Source of the DNA: Strongyloides papillosus
Lineage: Eukaryota; Nematoda; Chromadorea; Rhabditida; Strongyloididae
Reading direction: 5' to 3'
Assembly: GCA_005656395.1 (NCBI GenBank)
Contig: SRSI01000028.1
Location: 2,046,001 to 2,110,000 of the forward strand
DNA length: 64,000 bases
The notes beneath the pieces were generated by a model. It did no database searches. It saw nothing but the letters and a program-made list of their open reading frames with translations, and was not told the DNA's origin. Shown in pieces: positions 37,009 to 49,262 of this stretch; positions within the stretch are counted from its first letter, which is position 1; every line of letters starts with the position of its first letter. The position numbers and the translations under genes were made by a program.

Positions 37009-40000
37009 ATGGAACTAAATTTATCTTCTGTCAATAATTGTATAGAAGGAAATGGTATTGCAAAGGAAGTTTTTGTTAAAATAAGTAAGGATTATCGGAT
37101 ATCCAGGAGTACTAGGGCACAATGGTTTTTTGATAATATTAATAAGCTTGTTAAGATAGAAGAGAACTATGAGGTAATGATAATAAAAGTAATGTTATAA
37201 AGATTATGTGTAATTCTTTTATAGAATGAGGAATCAAGGATGTTTACTGTATGTGGTATTATACCAGAAGGTGATTATTGTGAAAATGATGATTTAATGG
37301 GAAAATTTTTTAAGTTAACACCATATACAAGAATGTCCTATCTAGCAGAGGTTTATAGGCAAGTATTTATATTAGATATGAGTCCATCAAGTAATGTTTT
37401 AATTGATCATAGTGGGAATGTTATGAATGATCGTATCTTTCCAGCAATGAAAAATTGCTTAACAAATACATTAAAACCATTCAAATTACCTGGCTCCAGT
37501 AAGATGTTCCACCCGAAGATTAATGTAACTGTTGCAATATTTAATCCATTTTTATCATTACCATCAAATCAAGTATTAATACAAGGTATTTTAATAACAA
37601 ATGAAAAAGAATTAGTAAAACTTTTCGATGTCATTGAGAGGAAGATGAAAAAATTGAATGATGAACAATTTATTCATGGAGCAAATTTTATATCAACATT
37701 CCAGGATCAACGTAAAAAGCTAGCTGAGATTTATAAGGAGTCACTTGAAACAAAAATATGCGACCCAAATCCAAAAATATTAAATTGTGGAGAAGAGTAT
37801 GATATGTATAAAACAAATAACCATTCACGTGATAAAGAGTATAATGAGGAAGAGATAAGTGTATTTCAAGAGAAGGATTACCTTAAATCATCGTGGTCAT
37901 TATTATTTATGTTACGATTAGGGTTACTTGGCGCAAATATGTTAACGGGGAATTCTTCTTCAAATATGATTATTATAACTGATGGAGTTTGTGGGGTACC
38001 TGACATGACAGCAGTCCAAAATATATTGAGAAAATTACGGTCTTCGTCAATATCATGCTCATTTATTTTAATAAAAGGTAAAAATGAACCTGATCCTAGT
38101 TTTGGCCATACAACCCACTTTGAAACACTACAATTTTTTGCCACAGCTACATTTGGGGCTTTTTTATATGATGCAAGATCTAAAAAATTTCAAGGGATGG
38201 AGAGGAATTATTTTCATAAATCGCTCCTTGTTTGGAGTTTTCAAAGAGCTCTTCAAACAGGATTTGTTGCTGAACAACTGGTTAAAGAGTACAACCCAAA
38301 ATTTTTAAATTACAAGAGCAATTACGAATTCCTTCATCGATGTTTATTTAACCACTACCGTAACAAACAATTAAATTTGTTGATATTTGTGAGATTAAGA
38401 GAAGGATTTACAATTAAAGAAGTTGATATAGAAAAGTATCAATATCATTTCCATCCCACTCCTGAGGAGGATGGTGTTGAAACATGTGATGTTATAACAA
38501 TAACAATGTGCCAACCATGGAAACCAGAGATAACAATTGAGTATGTAATTACAGGGCCATGGTATGGAACATTAAATAGGAATGTTGATGTGACAGTTGA
38601 AATATTCATTAGAGCTCCATTTGATTTTGTAACAAGTTTAATTGCTAAAGAATGTACTGGTCATAAGAGGTACCCCCAAATACTAAATAGTTATCAATCA
38701 TTAAATAATACGCTTCAAGATATTATAACATCAGACAAATTAATGTTTCGCTTGAATACATTTGATAAAAAACGATTATACAAGATACCAGAGAGTATTA
38801 ATTGTAAAGATTTATTTGCTCCAAGAGGTGTGTTAGTTAAAACATCCCCGGAGAATACAAAATATGTTGATTATCTACGTAATACATTTTTAAAATATTG
38901 GAAACTTGTTTCCGAATTAGATGACTCCATTTGGCAATCATGGATGCATATTTATCATATTAGAGTTGTCTTGTATCATGACACAACAATTCCTAAAAAT
39001 ATTTTCACAAAAAATGAATACAATGGAATTTATGATAGTGTTAAATCAAGCAAATCTTTAACTGTTTTGGGTGACTTTTTTGAGAGTATTTCAACTTTGA
39101 CATTAATTACGAAGCAGTCGTACGTATTTTTTGATGTTTTTATCAATCCAAAAACAAAAAAAGAGGAGAAATACTATTACTTGGTTAAATTTACTGGTGA
39201 GTGTCCTCATTTAATTGTTAATGTAGCATTTCTTGGTTATATTCCTTGTGATGTAAGACAAAAAAATGTTAACGATTTAAAGGAAAAGATTATGCAATTG
39301 ACAATGAATGTAGAATCTCAATCTTTGGAAGACCACATAAATAGATGGTGGAGAAGAACAGAATCATTTAGAGAAATTTATGATAATGAAAATAAAGAGG
39401 ATAGTGATAAGATGGAGGATTATGACGTGAATACTGTAATAAGTATATTTAAAAGTGCTATTGAATTTTATAAGAATCCTCAACTATTAAGAATTGAATA
39501 TAATGAAAATATCTTTGATGAAGAATCGATTTTACCACCATTATTACCTGAGATAGAGGATTATGATTCAGATAGAACATCATATCAACATTCACAAATA
39601 TCATCAATCGAAGAGTATCCAATATTATTTAAAAGAGTATCAATACTTAAAATTATCCATAAACCGATTGAAAAATTCCTGGTAAAATATAATAACATTC
39701 CTAACTACTATGAGAATGAGATGGTATCCTACGACGACATGAATATAGACACCTTTCGTAGTGAAAATATTTTAAATAAAACATTGTTAAAATATTTATC
39801 ATGCCGTCGTTATATTTATAAAGTTTCTTCACCACATAAGGATGTCAAATGTATGAATAATAAGGGTATTGAATTTTTACTTCAAACAATATTATATCAG
39901 AAATTAAATCAAGGGTTTTCTATAGCATATGGTGCTTATGGTGTTGTAAATGTTATACGACAGGCATACAAAGAAAATAATAAACTACATCCACGTGTTC

Positions 40001-43000
40001 AGCAGATTATAATTAAGACACCTGACAATTATAAAAACATTATTGAAAGGGAAATTAATTTATTTGGTCCATATAAATATAATAAAAATGATAATATACA
40101 TTGCAATGATAATAAATTTAATCAAAGTGAAACTAAAAAATTTGATTTTCAACTTACCATAGAAGTATGGAATGAACCGGATGATTGGATTGATGATGAA
40201 ATTGTTCCTGATGACACATCAATAAATAACTATCATACGGGTGACGGTAATTTAATTGAATTATGTCCTTTAAAGGTAAGACAATAAAAATAATGTGTCT
40301 TGAATTATAAAATTGAATGAAGAAAAGAGAATCTCACTTAATTCTTATTCTAAGTCAGATTCTCTTCTTCACCGAATTCAACAATTCAAGTTTTTGTAGT
40401 ATATGTGTAAAATGAGAAAAAAATCTCCTCTTATATAATTTTTTTAGTGTTAAACTTCCTTTAAAATACAAAAATTGATGTTAGAGAGGAGTAAATGAGA
40501 TACATATGCGTATAAATAAAAATTGAATAAAAAAGTTTAGTCATGTATTGGTTAAGTCACCTTTTTAAAAAAGATAGATACTGTTAGAAAATTATACATA
40601 TATATGAGTTGGAATGTTTTTATCTTAAGCATATGTAAAACATTTTCAACAAAAGCTATTTGTATACACATATATATAGAAATGTTGAAAACGCTATAAA
40701 TGATAGCTTTATAGGTGAACGATATATTTATATACAAATTGAGTGTGTAGATGTATACTGGCTAGGCGTATTTCTGGGGGAACATGCAAGCTGATAAAAG
40801 AAATAATGCGGTCAGTGATTTTAAATTAACAATCATATAATATTTGATATTAAATACACATAATGTTGATATGTGATATGGAGTGTTGTTTCAATATTTA
40901 GTAATATATATACTCAAAGAAATATAAGCATTATTATAACCTTCATTGGTATGAAATTACTCTCTCTCTATCTCCAATCTTTTTCTCTCTCTCTTTTCCT
41001 ATCATACGTAATATAAAGAAAAAAAATGTATATATTAAAAAAATTATTTTTAAATTATATAATGTACAAATATCTCAAAATATTAATCAAGAATTAACAA
41101 AAATATTATACAAATGATTCTTATTATTTATTACAACAGTATAATACACTTGTATATATGGAAATTTAACCAATGATACTTCGTCATGTAATACTAATGT
41201 ATATAATCATAACGAAGCCATTTTATTTAAAAAAAAATACATTTATAATAAAAATACAAATAAAAATTTTTACTAGTAGTATTTAAAAAAATAATTGCTT
41301 CATATATACTTATGGAAAAAAGAGAGAGAGACTAATTTTTTATAATAACTAATGATTTTTCTATCATTTACACATTAAATAATATAATTTTTTTTATTAT
41401 ATTTAGAAAGACATAAAAATTTTTTATTAATTAAGTATATAAACATTAATAAAATGACTATTAAAAATGAATAACAGTGTAAATATAATTTTAGGTATTG
41501 GAGGAGGCTGATAATATTGTTAAATGTCTTTTAACAATAGATTTAATATTTAATAGTATCAAAAGGCACCATACCTTTTCATATGAAAATCCTTTACAAT
41601 TAAAAGAACACAATGATAATGAGAGGAAGGAGGAAAAACCTAATGAGGAACAATATATGAAAATATTTTTAGATTCATATGATATTGAGAAGTTATGTCA
41701 ATTTTCACCTGAAAAAATAGTTATTTTATTTCCTATACAATATTGTGATAAAAAGTATGATGATGTCATAGATAGATTTAAAAATTTATTTTCATCATTA
41801 CATCATGAGTTGTCTAATGATTTTCATGGTTGTGTAAGGCAAGAAGGAATAAAATACTGGGAGGATGAATTTGATGATATTAGAAATATTATTAAAATTG
41901 AAAACGATAGAAATTACCCCTCATTTGGAGATGAATTAATGTTAAATCCTAAAGTTAATTGGAAAAATTTAATAAAGGATATGACTGAGTTGGACAATTT
42001 AAATGTTAAGAAAGGGAAAAGTTATATGAGATATTATATAAAACAATTGTCATATACAAGTGTTGTTATCTTATCACTACCAGAAAATTTTGAAGATATT
42101 ATGAGAATAAATAATAACAGAATAACAAAATATTCAACAATTCCTGTATGTATATATTTTATTGACGAAACTTTTTTAGCATCGTCATTATCACAAAATA
42201 TACCATTACTAACATCATGTCCATTAATTGATTTACGTTTTGGTAAATTAAACGATGAAAAAGTGATAGAACTTGAAGATTGTATTAATCAATATAGAGA
42301 AAAAATTAAGAATAATACGATTGTTTTTAGTAATTGTAATCCACGGGGAGGTTACAATAAACCTGCCGCCTACACAATTAAATTTAATTTTTTAAATTTT
42401 GCCATTGATTTAGATGAAGTTGTTTATACTAGAGCATTTATTGGTTCAACATTTAAAACGATATGCGAGATGAAGTATGTTCCAGATTATATTATTAGAG
42501 AAATGATTGATGAGAAATGTCATGTTGTTAGGAAAGAATTATCAAGTTATGAGGAGAAATTAAAAAAATTTTGTAAGCATTATAAAGATCATTGTAAAGA
42601 TGATCATTTTGATAATAGGAAATGTTATGATGAAAGTAATGAATTCCGTCGCCAATTTAAAATTATATTGGATAATCATAATTTTACAAAAACAATGTGT
42701 TTAAAAGACTATTTTATTTACAATGCTATTCTTAAAAATTGTAATGAAATTATTTGTAATATTCAAGGTAATTACGTTAAAGGAGATAATAACATCAGTA
42801 GAAAAGATATCATTTTTAAAAATCGTTTAAAAAAAATTGGTGAAACAAAAAAAGAGTCAATATCATCTGATAGTATTTTGTTTGCTAATGACTATGAGGA
42901 TACTGATAATGATGATGACTCCACATTTAATGGTATTGTACAGGAATCATTTAGAGAGACATCTTACCTATCTGATGGTAGAATAAATTCCGTCTTATCA

Positions 43001-46000
43001 CCTAAAAATATAAAAGATAAAATAAAACCAATAATATCACAACTTGATATATTGACGCCACCATTGTTTGTTCAATTTATTTGTGCTCTTCTTATACCAG
43101 GAGAGGAAATGGTAACATTTCCCATTACAACATTCCCTAATTGTATATTAGATGTTTTTGAGGAATCACCTATTAAATATGATATCAATGTACTAATGAC
43201 AAAACTTGATAAAGTAAAAGTATCAATTGATTTATATATTTTAACAAGACCAAAAAGAGAGACAATTGAAATTCAAAGGAGAGGTAGGGTGTTATTATCA
43301 ACAATTCCGGTAACAATGTACAAAAAACATAATTTTTTTTATCATAATATTGAGAATGATGATGATATCAGTTCATCGGATGATGAAAGAGGGATACTGA
43401 GTACAAGAAATGAATGGACAGAAATAGATGGGAGTGCAGTAAAAATTATAAAAGATTTTTTTTCTGATATCAATTATCTTGTCAATGCAGAAGAATATTT
43501 TTTGATGTTAAAAAATAAATCAAAATCATTTGGTAAGGAGGACTTGATACGTGTTTTTGAGTTTGTTGAAGTGTTGTCAAAAAAAGAAACAAATTTAGAG
43601 AATGGGAGATATAAATATATTTGTGAATCAATAAAAATGATCGGAAAAGATAGTACAGTATTTAATAATATACAGGAAAATTTAACGAACCTTGGAACTG
43701 ATTATATAAAATTAAAAAAATGTTTAGATTGTGGTGATAAAGAAGCATTTTTTTATAGTTGCGATATATTGAATAAGGGGAAATTTATGAGAAGGTTGTT
43801 TAAAAATAGGAGAATATCACTGAATGATTCAGCGTGGACAACTAAGATGAATTATGAGATTATTAATGATATTTTTAAAGACAATTCTGAGGATTATTCA
43901 TCTTTTTTGAATGATACTATGGTATCCGAGAAAGATTTTAATTCTACAGTATTTAGTTCTGAGGATGAAAGTCAAATAGATTCATTATATACCGATTTCT
44001 GGATTGTTATTTATATAAATAGAAGAAAATTAAAAATGATGTTAATTCAAAGGAGTCCAGAAACGCATAGTAAATTATTTATGAATCTTGTTAAGATAGT
44101 TAAACAAATAATATTAAAAAATAATCAAAAACGCCTTCTTAGTGATATGTACAGGAAGAAGAGAGTTGATGAAAGGTTAATCAAACCACATAATACTACC
44201 GATTCCTTTATACATAACCCTAATGCTGGATTGTATGCTTGCAACATTGTTAGTTTTCATTACTTTTTTATTCATTATCGTCTTCGTATTATACCAGTTG
44301 GAATGAGGGGTAGAACAAGGGAAATTAATTATGGTTTAGATGTTCTTGAGAATTGTCTTATGAAATATGAGTGTGATGATTCGAAAATTTTTGTATGTAA
44401 AGATGAGAATGATAATGTATTTTTTATGAAATTTTTATTAAATGAGGATGTTGTTGATACTTCATCGAATTCTAATATTAATGAAATGTTAAATGATCAT
44501 GAAGGGACTAGAGATAAAATACTATTAGCAATATATGGTTGTCAAAGACCGGGAAATCTCTTTTTTAAACAAACAATTGATACATTATCACTAAGTTTAA
44601 GAGAAGAAACATTGCAAGAGTTATCAAAAGCAATTTATGAAACAAAGTATATGTTACCATTAAATCCAGAGGATATAAAATATTTACAACCAAACTATAA
44701 ATCGCCTAATCACACTTTTTGCTATGGTTTGCCAAATGATGTTTATAATTTTATTTATAGTTTTAATTACTTTCTCCTTCAACATTTAGAGTTGTTTGTC
44801 AATCAACCTCGTTATGGGAAGGCTGAATATTTAGCATTTTGTCATCATTTACCAAGAAAATTTTCACACGATTTATATGCATTAAATATTCAGGATGTTT
44901 TTATGGAATGGGTTAATCCATATGATTGTAAACATGAAAAAAATGAAATTTTATCAAATTTTTACTATATCAATCGTTATAGTCCATCTGGTAAATTTCC
45001 ACCCGGTATTGCTGTCATAGAGTTACGATTAATTGATGGGAGGACAAAACGTTCAGCAAAAATAACAGATTTATATAATTCTCATATTTTTGATATTAAT
45101 AAAGATAAGATTGATGAGTATAGGAGAAATATTAAATATGATTGTGAATCATTGAAAAAGATAAGTAACTATGTATTTACGAATAGTATAATGGATCTTG
45201 ATTCGTCACATTCATATATTATTCAATTTAATATCTGGGAAAGTGGTAATGCTGAAATTGATAGAATAAAAATTAAACTTGATCATGTTGTTCAACAATC
45301 AATATTTGATGTATATACAGAATGTGTATTTTTGCAAAAAAAATGTTTTGAAAGTGAGTTAATGTATGAATCAACGCTTGATTTGTCATCTGATTTTAAT
45401 GATTATGATGATGTTAATCAAGTTGCAATGAGAGAAAAATCTAAAACAATTGCTGTACCAAGGAGGCCATTAAATAAACAACAATCACTACTACCATCAA
45501 CTGCTTCTACATTGAATAAACATTCAAATAAATATAGGAAATCAAAATCATTGCAGGATCTTAAAAATGTTCAATATTATGGTAATGATAATCTGTTAGT
45601 TGATGATAAAAATTTGTATAATATTAATGGTGTTAAGATAAATGAGAATAGTGAAATTAATAGTGAATCTGGTGGAACAGAAGAAATAAGTAATAAATCC
45701 ATTTTTGCCGATAATAACATTGATGAAAGAGAGTATGTTGATTTAAATTTCTTACTAGGTCTTGTTTCATGGTTTGATTTTATTAATGAAACAAATAACG
45801 GTTATGATAAATCAAAATCATACAGAAAACTTGAGATGCATGTTGATTCATGTATATCAATTGACACGTCATATGAAATTATAGCAAAAAAAATTTTTGA
45901 AACAACACCACCAGAAGATTTGGTGTTAAGTCAGGCTGTCTTTAAAAATAAGGATGATAGGAGAAAGCAATCAAAATTAAGAGTTATTGAGAATGATTTA

Positions 46001-48976
46001 GAACCAATCTCTAAATATTCATTGTTTTACAAAGAGGGTGAGGAAGATAAGCAACCAATAACCCATGCAGCAATGTTATTTGACTTTAAAATGCAAAAAG
46101 AGATAGCAGAGTATATGTATTGTTTAAAAGGTAAACTTCCAAAAAGAATAGCATACAATTATACTTCAAATGCTTCATATAAAGAAAAAAGATTTCCTTC
46201 ATCATTAAATCCATTCGTCTCTAGGCAAAGAATCCTTTTAATTATAATTAAAGGAAATCTTGTAACATATTATTTTTATAATTTTGCCGTTGAGATTACT
46301 GATATTTTAATAAGATCATTCTCAAGGACTTTACAATGGCATGATGCAAAAGCTAAATTAAGTAATGAGATTCAATTACAAAAATTAGGTTATTTTCATG
46401 CTGTACCAACAAGAACAGTAAGTAATGTTAAAAATTCATATGAATTACTGATAACATATGATCCATATATATTATTAGAGAATGACTATCCACCAGATGA
46501 TTTGGGTATAATTAATTATGAAACATATCCAAAAGCATTTATGAGAGGTATAAGGTTAATGTATAGGCAGAACTTCTTACTTGACATTGAAGCAACTTCA
46601 AAATGTTCTTATGCTCAAGTTAATCAATATTTAGATCTTCGTGGTCAATTGTATAATAAAATTTTAGGATCAACAAAAGCATATGATTTTTATGAAACAT
46701 TATATCATGGTAAAAGAAGTATTTCAAAGTGTATGTTAGAGGATGGTTTGAAAGAGTATACAAGAATTCATTTTGTTAATACACCAATATTATTATTCGA
46801 AAGTTGGAGAAACCAAATATCAACTGCTCGTGTACCACCATCTAAAGTTAAATCAACAATATTATTAAATAATTTTAGGCAACCAGAGATGTATGTTCTT
46901 AAGATACAATTTATGATGGTAAAAGAATTTTGTCAATATTTTAATGAACTTGGTTGGGAAAATCTTTGGATAGAAGATAAAAATAATCAATCACTTGAAT
47001 ATAATCCAAATTGTACAGAACCACCGAATATTTGGATGACACAAGTCATGAAATGTGGTGTACTCTTGGCAAATATTTATTTCAAAAAACCTTATCTTTC
47101 TGTTCACATATATTCATGGGAACTTCATAATTTTTATAATAACATGAAAGGATTATATATGAATAATGATATATATAATTTCCAAGATATGGTAAATTTT
47201 GAGGAGATAAAAGATAAAGCAATATCAATGTTTCACCTTCATTCTTTCTCTTATGACTATCATTTACGTATTGGATGGGTATATATGTTAAGTAGAGAGC
47301 ACCCATTGTTTCCAAATGACTATAATACTCCTTTATTTTTGTTTAATCTTCTTAAGTATTATGAATATAGACCACCATATAGTAGGAATGCATTATATGA
47401 AATAATTATTGAAAATAAAAATTTAAAAATACAACCAGATTGTGTGTGGGAAAAATTTTTGGATTCCAAACAAAAATCATCAAAGATGGTTGTACGTTTT
47501 CAGAGGAACGATTTTATGATTGTTGAGGAGGAAACAATAGATATATATGGACAAATGTATAAAGTTATAACAGTTATGTTAAGAGCCCCAGTTAAATCTT
47601 GTCCAAGAAGTCAATTAAATATTAGAGTATTTAAATTATTAATAAATATTGAAGAAAAATTTCCATTAACTAAAAGTTTTACAGGAGATGAAGAAATTTA
47701 TAGTGTTGAGAATGAGATTGGTGGTGGTATTAATAGTAGAGATGAGAATGAGCAAAAAACATCTGTTGTTAAGTTTTCATTTCCCAGTCAGGATGGTGAA
47801 TCAACATTATTTGAGGACGATAAAAATAATGATACTGAGAGTGATGAAATTCTCAGTGATGCTGACGATTTATTTTACCTAATAGATCAATCATCACATC
47901 ATGATATCGTTCATGAAGTATGCACAATTGAAAAACTTTATACATCACCTCGTATTAATGATTACCCAACAGTCGGTGGTTATGATAACAACGAAGAATG
48001 GGATGATGATAATGAAACAAACTGCTTTGGTTTAAAGATGTCAATTGAATTACTTAATAAGATACCACAAAATCAAGAAAATATTCCACCATCAATATTA
48101 AATGATTTTAACAATATTGGTGATGATTTCCTGTTAACTGAATCCAATGATATTTTTGACTTTTTATTTGAAGAAGATATTTATGAGACAGGTGTGTGTC
48201 CACAGGTTGAACAGGATGATAATCAAAGTGAAGAATATATTGATGATAATTTGTTAGCAAATCATAATACAGTTAAAATATCAAGTGATGTTGCTGATAT
48301 ATCGCATTCTTTATCCAATAATCAACAGTTACTTCAAAAGATTCTTTCAAAGATGGGTGAAGATGAGATAATGAGGATTGTTAAGGATACTAATGATTGT
48401 GAATTGTGTATAAGAAGACAAAGATTTTGGGAATTATTAGCAAGAAAAAGATTCTTACAAAAAAAGAATAAAATGAAAAATATTTTTAGAGAAAAATCAA
48501 TGGAATTTATATTTCCCCAGAAAATTGGAGAGTTATGTGACTTATTAAATAGAAGATTGATAAATGATGAAGTGGAAGAATTGTTTGGAGTTATTTATAA
48601 ATATGATGAGAAAGATTGTTTAAAGAATGTTGATAAGATATATAGTATATCAAAGATAATGAAAGAGAAAGTTTATCATAACTTTTTTAAATTTATCAAA
48701 TTACAATATAACAGAGAAAGGACACGTTTCATACATGATATTAAAAATACACATTTTATTTATATACCAAATGATGAAGATGATATTGGCGTTTCGTACA
48801 CATTAAATACTAATAAAAGTATAAAATTATGGATAATATCAAAGAGGGAAAAGGAATTAAATAGGAAAAATTGTACAGATGACGTACAAAGTATTACTGA
48901 TAAGTGCGAGACACTCTTTAATGATGCTTTGGAATATATTTTAAAGTATTACAATGCGAAAAAAGAAGAATCATAA
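37009..48976 (+). CDS. szt2: SZT2 homologue, KICSTOR scaffold of mTORC1 nutrient sensing
   Basis: Three exons, 37009-37173, 37225-40275 and 41495-48976, with introns of 51 and 1219 nt, both phase 0. The product is 3565 residues, close to human SZT2 (about 3430 from memory). N-terminal matches to SZT2 include KDYRISRSTRAQWFF, a DMSPS string, KLPGSSKMFHPKINVTV, SNQVLIQG, MIIITDGVCGVPD, ISCSF, SFGHTTHFETLQFFATATFG and VRLREGFTIKEV. Further matches follow in exon 3 (TPPLFVQFICALLIPGEEMV). SZT2 is the large scaffold of KICSTOR, which holds GATOR1 on the lysosome so that amino-acid and glucose shortage can switch mTORC1 off. The coding exons are intact, with no stops over 10.7 kb, so the gene is under selection. 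Acidic linkers (for example around residues 2260-2330) separate conserved blocks. It shares a 226-bp promoter with the exonuclease gene. The 1.2-kb second intron is unusually long here and carries a hairpin. Confidence 0.92.
40299..40390 (+). ncRNA. precursor-microRNA-like hairpin in SZT2 intron 2
   Basis: A 92-nt imperfect inverted repeat just 24 bases inside intron 2. Pairing from the outside in: 40299-40306 with 40383-40390 (8 bp), 40313-40318 with 40376-40381 (6 bp), 40319-40324 with 40365-40370 (6 bp), then 40327-40340 with 40351-40364 (14 positions, one C-C mismatch). The terminal loop is 40341-40350 (10 nt). That makes about 33 pairs with small bulges and arms near 22 nt, as in a microRNA precursor. 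Candidate arms are 40319-40340 and 40351-40372. I do not recognise the seed on either strand, and the strand is not certain because the inverse strand folds equally well. An alternative is a remnant of a small inverted-repeat element. Confidence 0.55.
40961..41331. repeat. TC-rich and GA-rich simple repeats in SZT2 intron 2
   Basis: A (TC)n-rich tract at 40961-40999 and a (GA)n tract at about 41316-41331 lie 320 bases apart in the same intron. They are complementary in sequence and could pair in RNA or shape the intron. The spacer between them is plain AT-rich DNA. Confidence 0.6.
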
Positions 48977-49193
48977 TTCTTCATAAATATAAAATTACAT
49001 TTTTTTGTATTCCATATGTTTTTTATACATACTATAAAAATTTGACGTTATCCTTACCTTCCTTCTCAATTTAATAAATCAATTCCGCTCCACTATTATC
49101 CATTAATGAGCTGGAACTTTTTGTAATATAGTTGTACAAATAATTGATTTTTATACTACCAGATGACTGATAAAGAAGAATGATAGAATGAAA

Positions 49194-49262
49194 TCCTAAA
49201 ATGACACTGGCATGATCTCACGATTCTCTTGATGCGTGAGCTCATTCAGTGCCATCTAAGAA
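49194..49262 (-). ncRNA. mir-228: microRNA precursor, miR-228/263/183 family
   Basis: Read on the minus strand, a hairpin places AUGGCACUGAAUGAGCUCAC (49255 down to 49236) on its 5' arm. From memory, C. elegans miR-228 contains AUGGCACUGCAUGAAUUCAC: 17 of these 20 bases agree and the seed AUGGCAC is identical. Stem: 49253-49255 with 49201-49203, 49247-49251 with 49205-49209, 49242-49245 with 49212-49215, and 49235-49240 with 49217-49222. The loop is 12 nt. A lower stem of seven positions with two wobbles and one mismatch extends to 49262 and 49194. The family is expressed in glia and sensory cells in animals and acts through Argonaute on 3' UTRs. The hairpin starts about 220 bases past the SZT2 stop, on the opposite strand, possibly antisense to its 3' UTR. 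The family assignment is strong; the exact Dicer ends are inferred. Confidence 0.82.

Noticed and set aside
40606..40660. Hairpin in SZT2 intron 2 whose 5' arm contains GGAAUGU, the miR-1 seed
   Set aside because: The rest of the arm does not match miR-1, the arm side is wrong for miR-1, and the stem is only about 12 bp.
40276..41494. Treating the two large SZT2 reading frames as two separate genes
   Set aside because: A phase-0 GTAAGA donor and TTTTAG acceptor join them, the second frame has no ATG at its start, and both halves match successive parts of SZT2.
49200..49223. Plus-strand reading of the miR-228-like hairpin as the mature arm
   Set aside because: On the plus strand the seed would read AUGACAC, one base off the family. 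The minus strand restores AUGGCAC exactly, so the minus strand is preferred.
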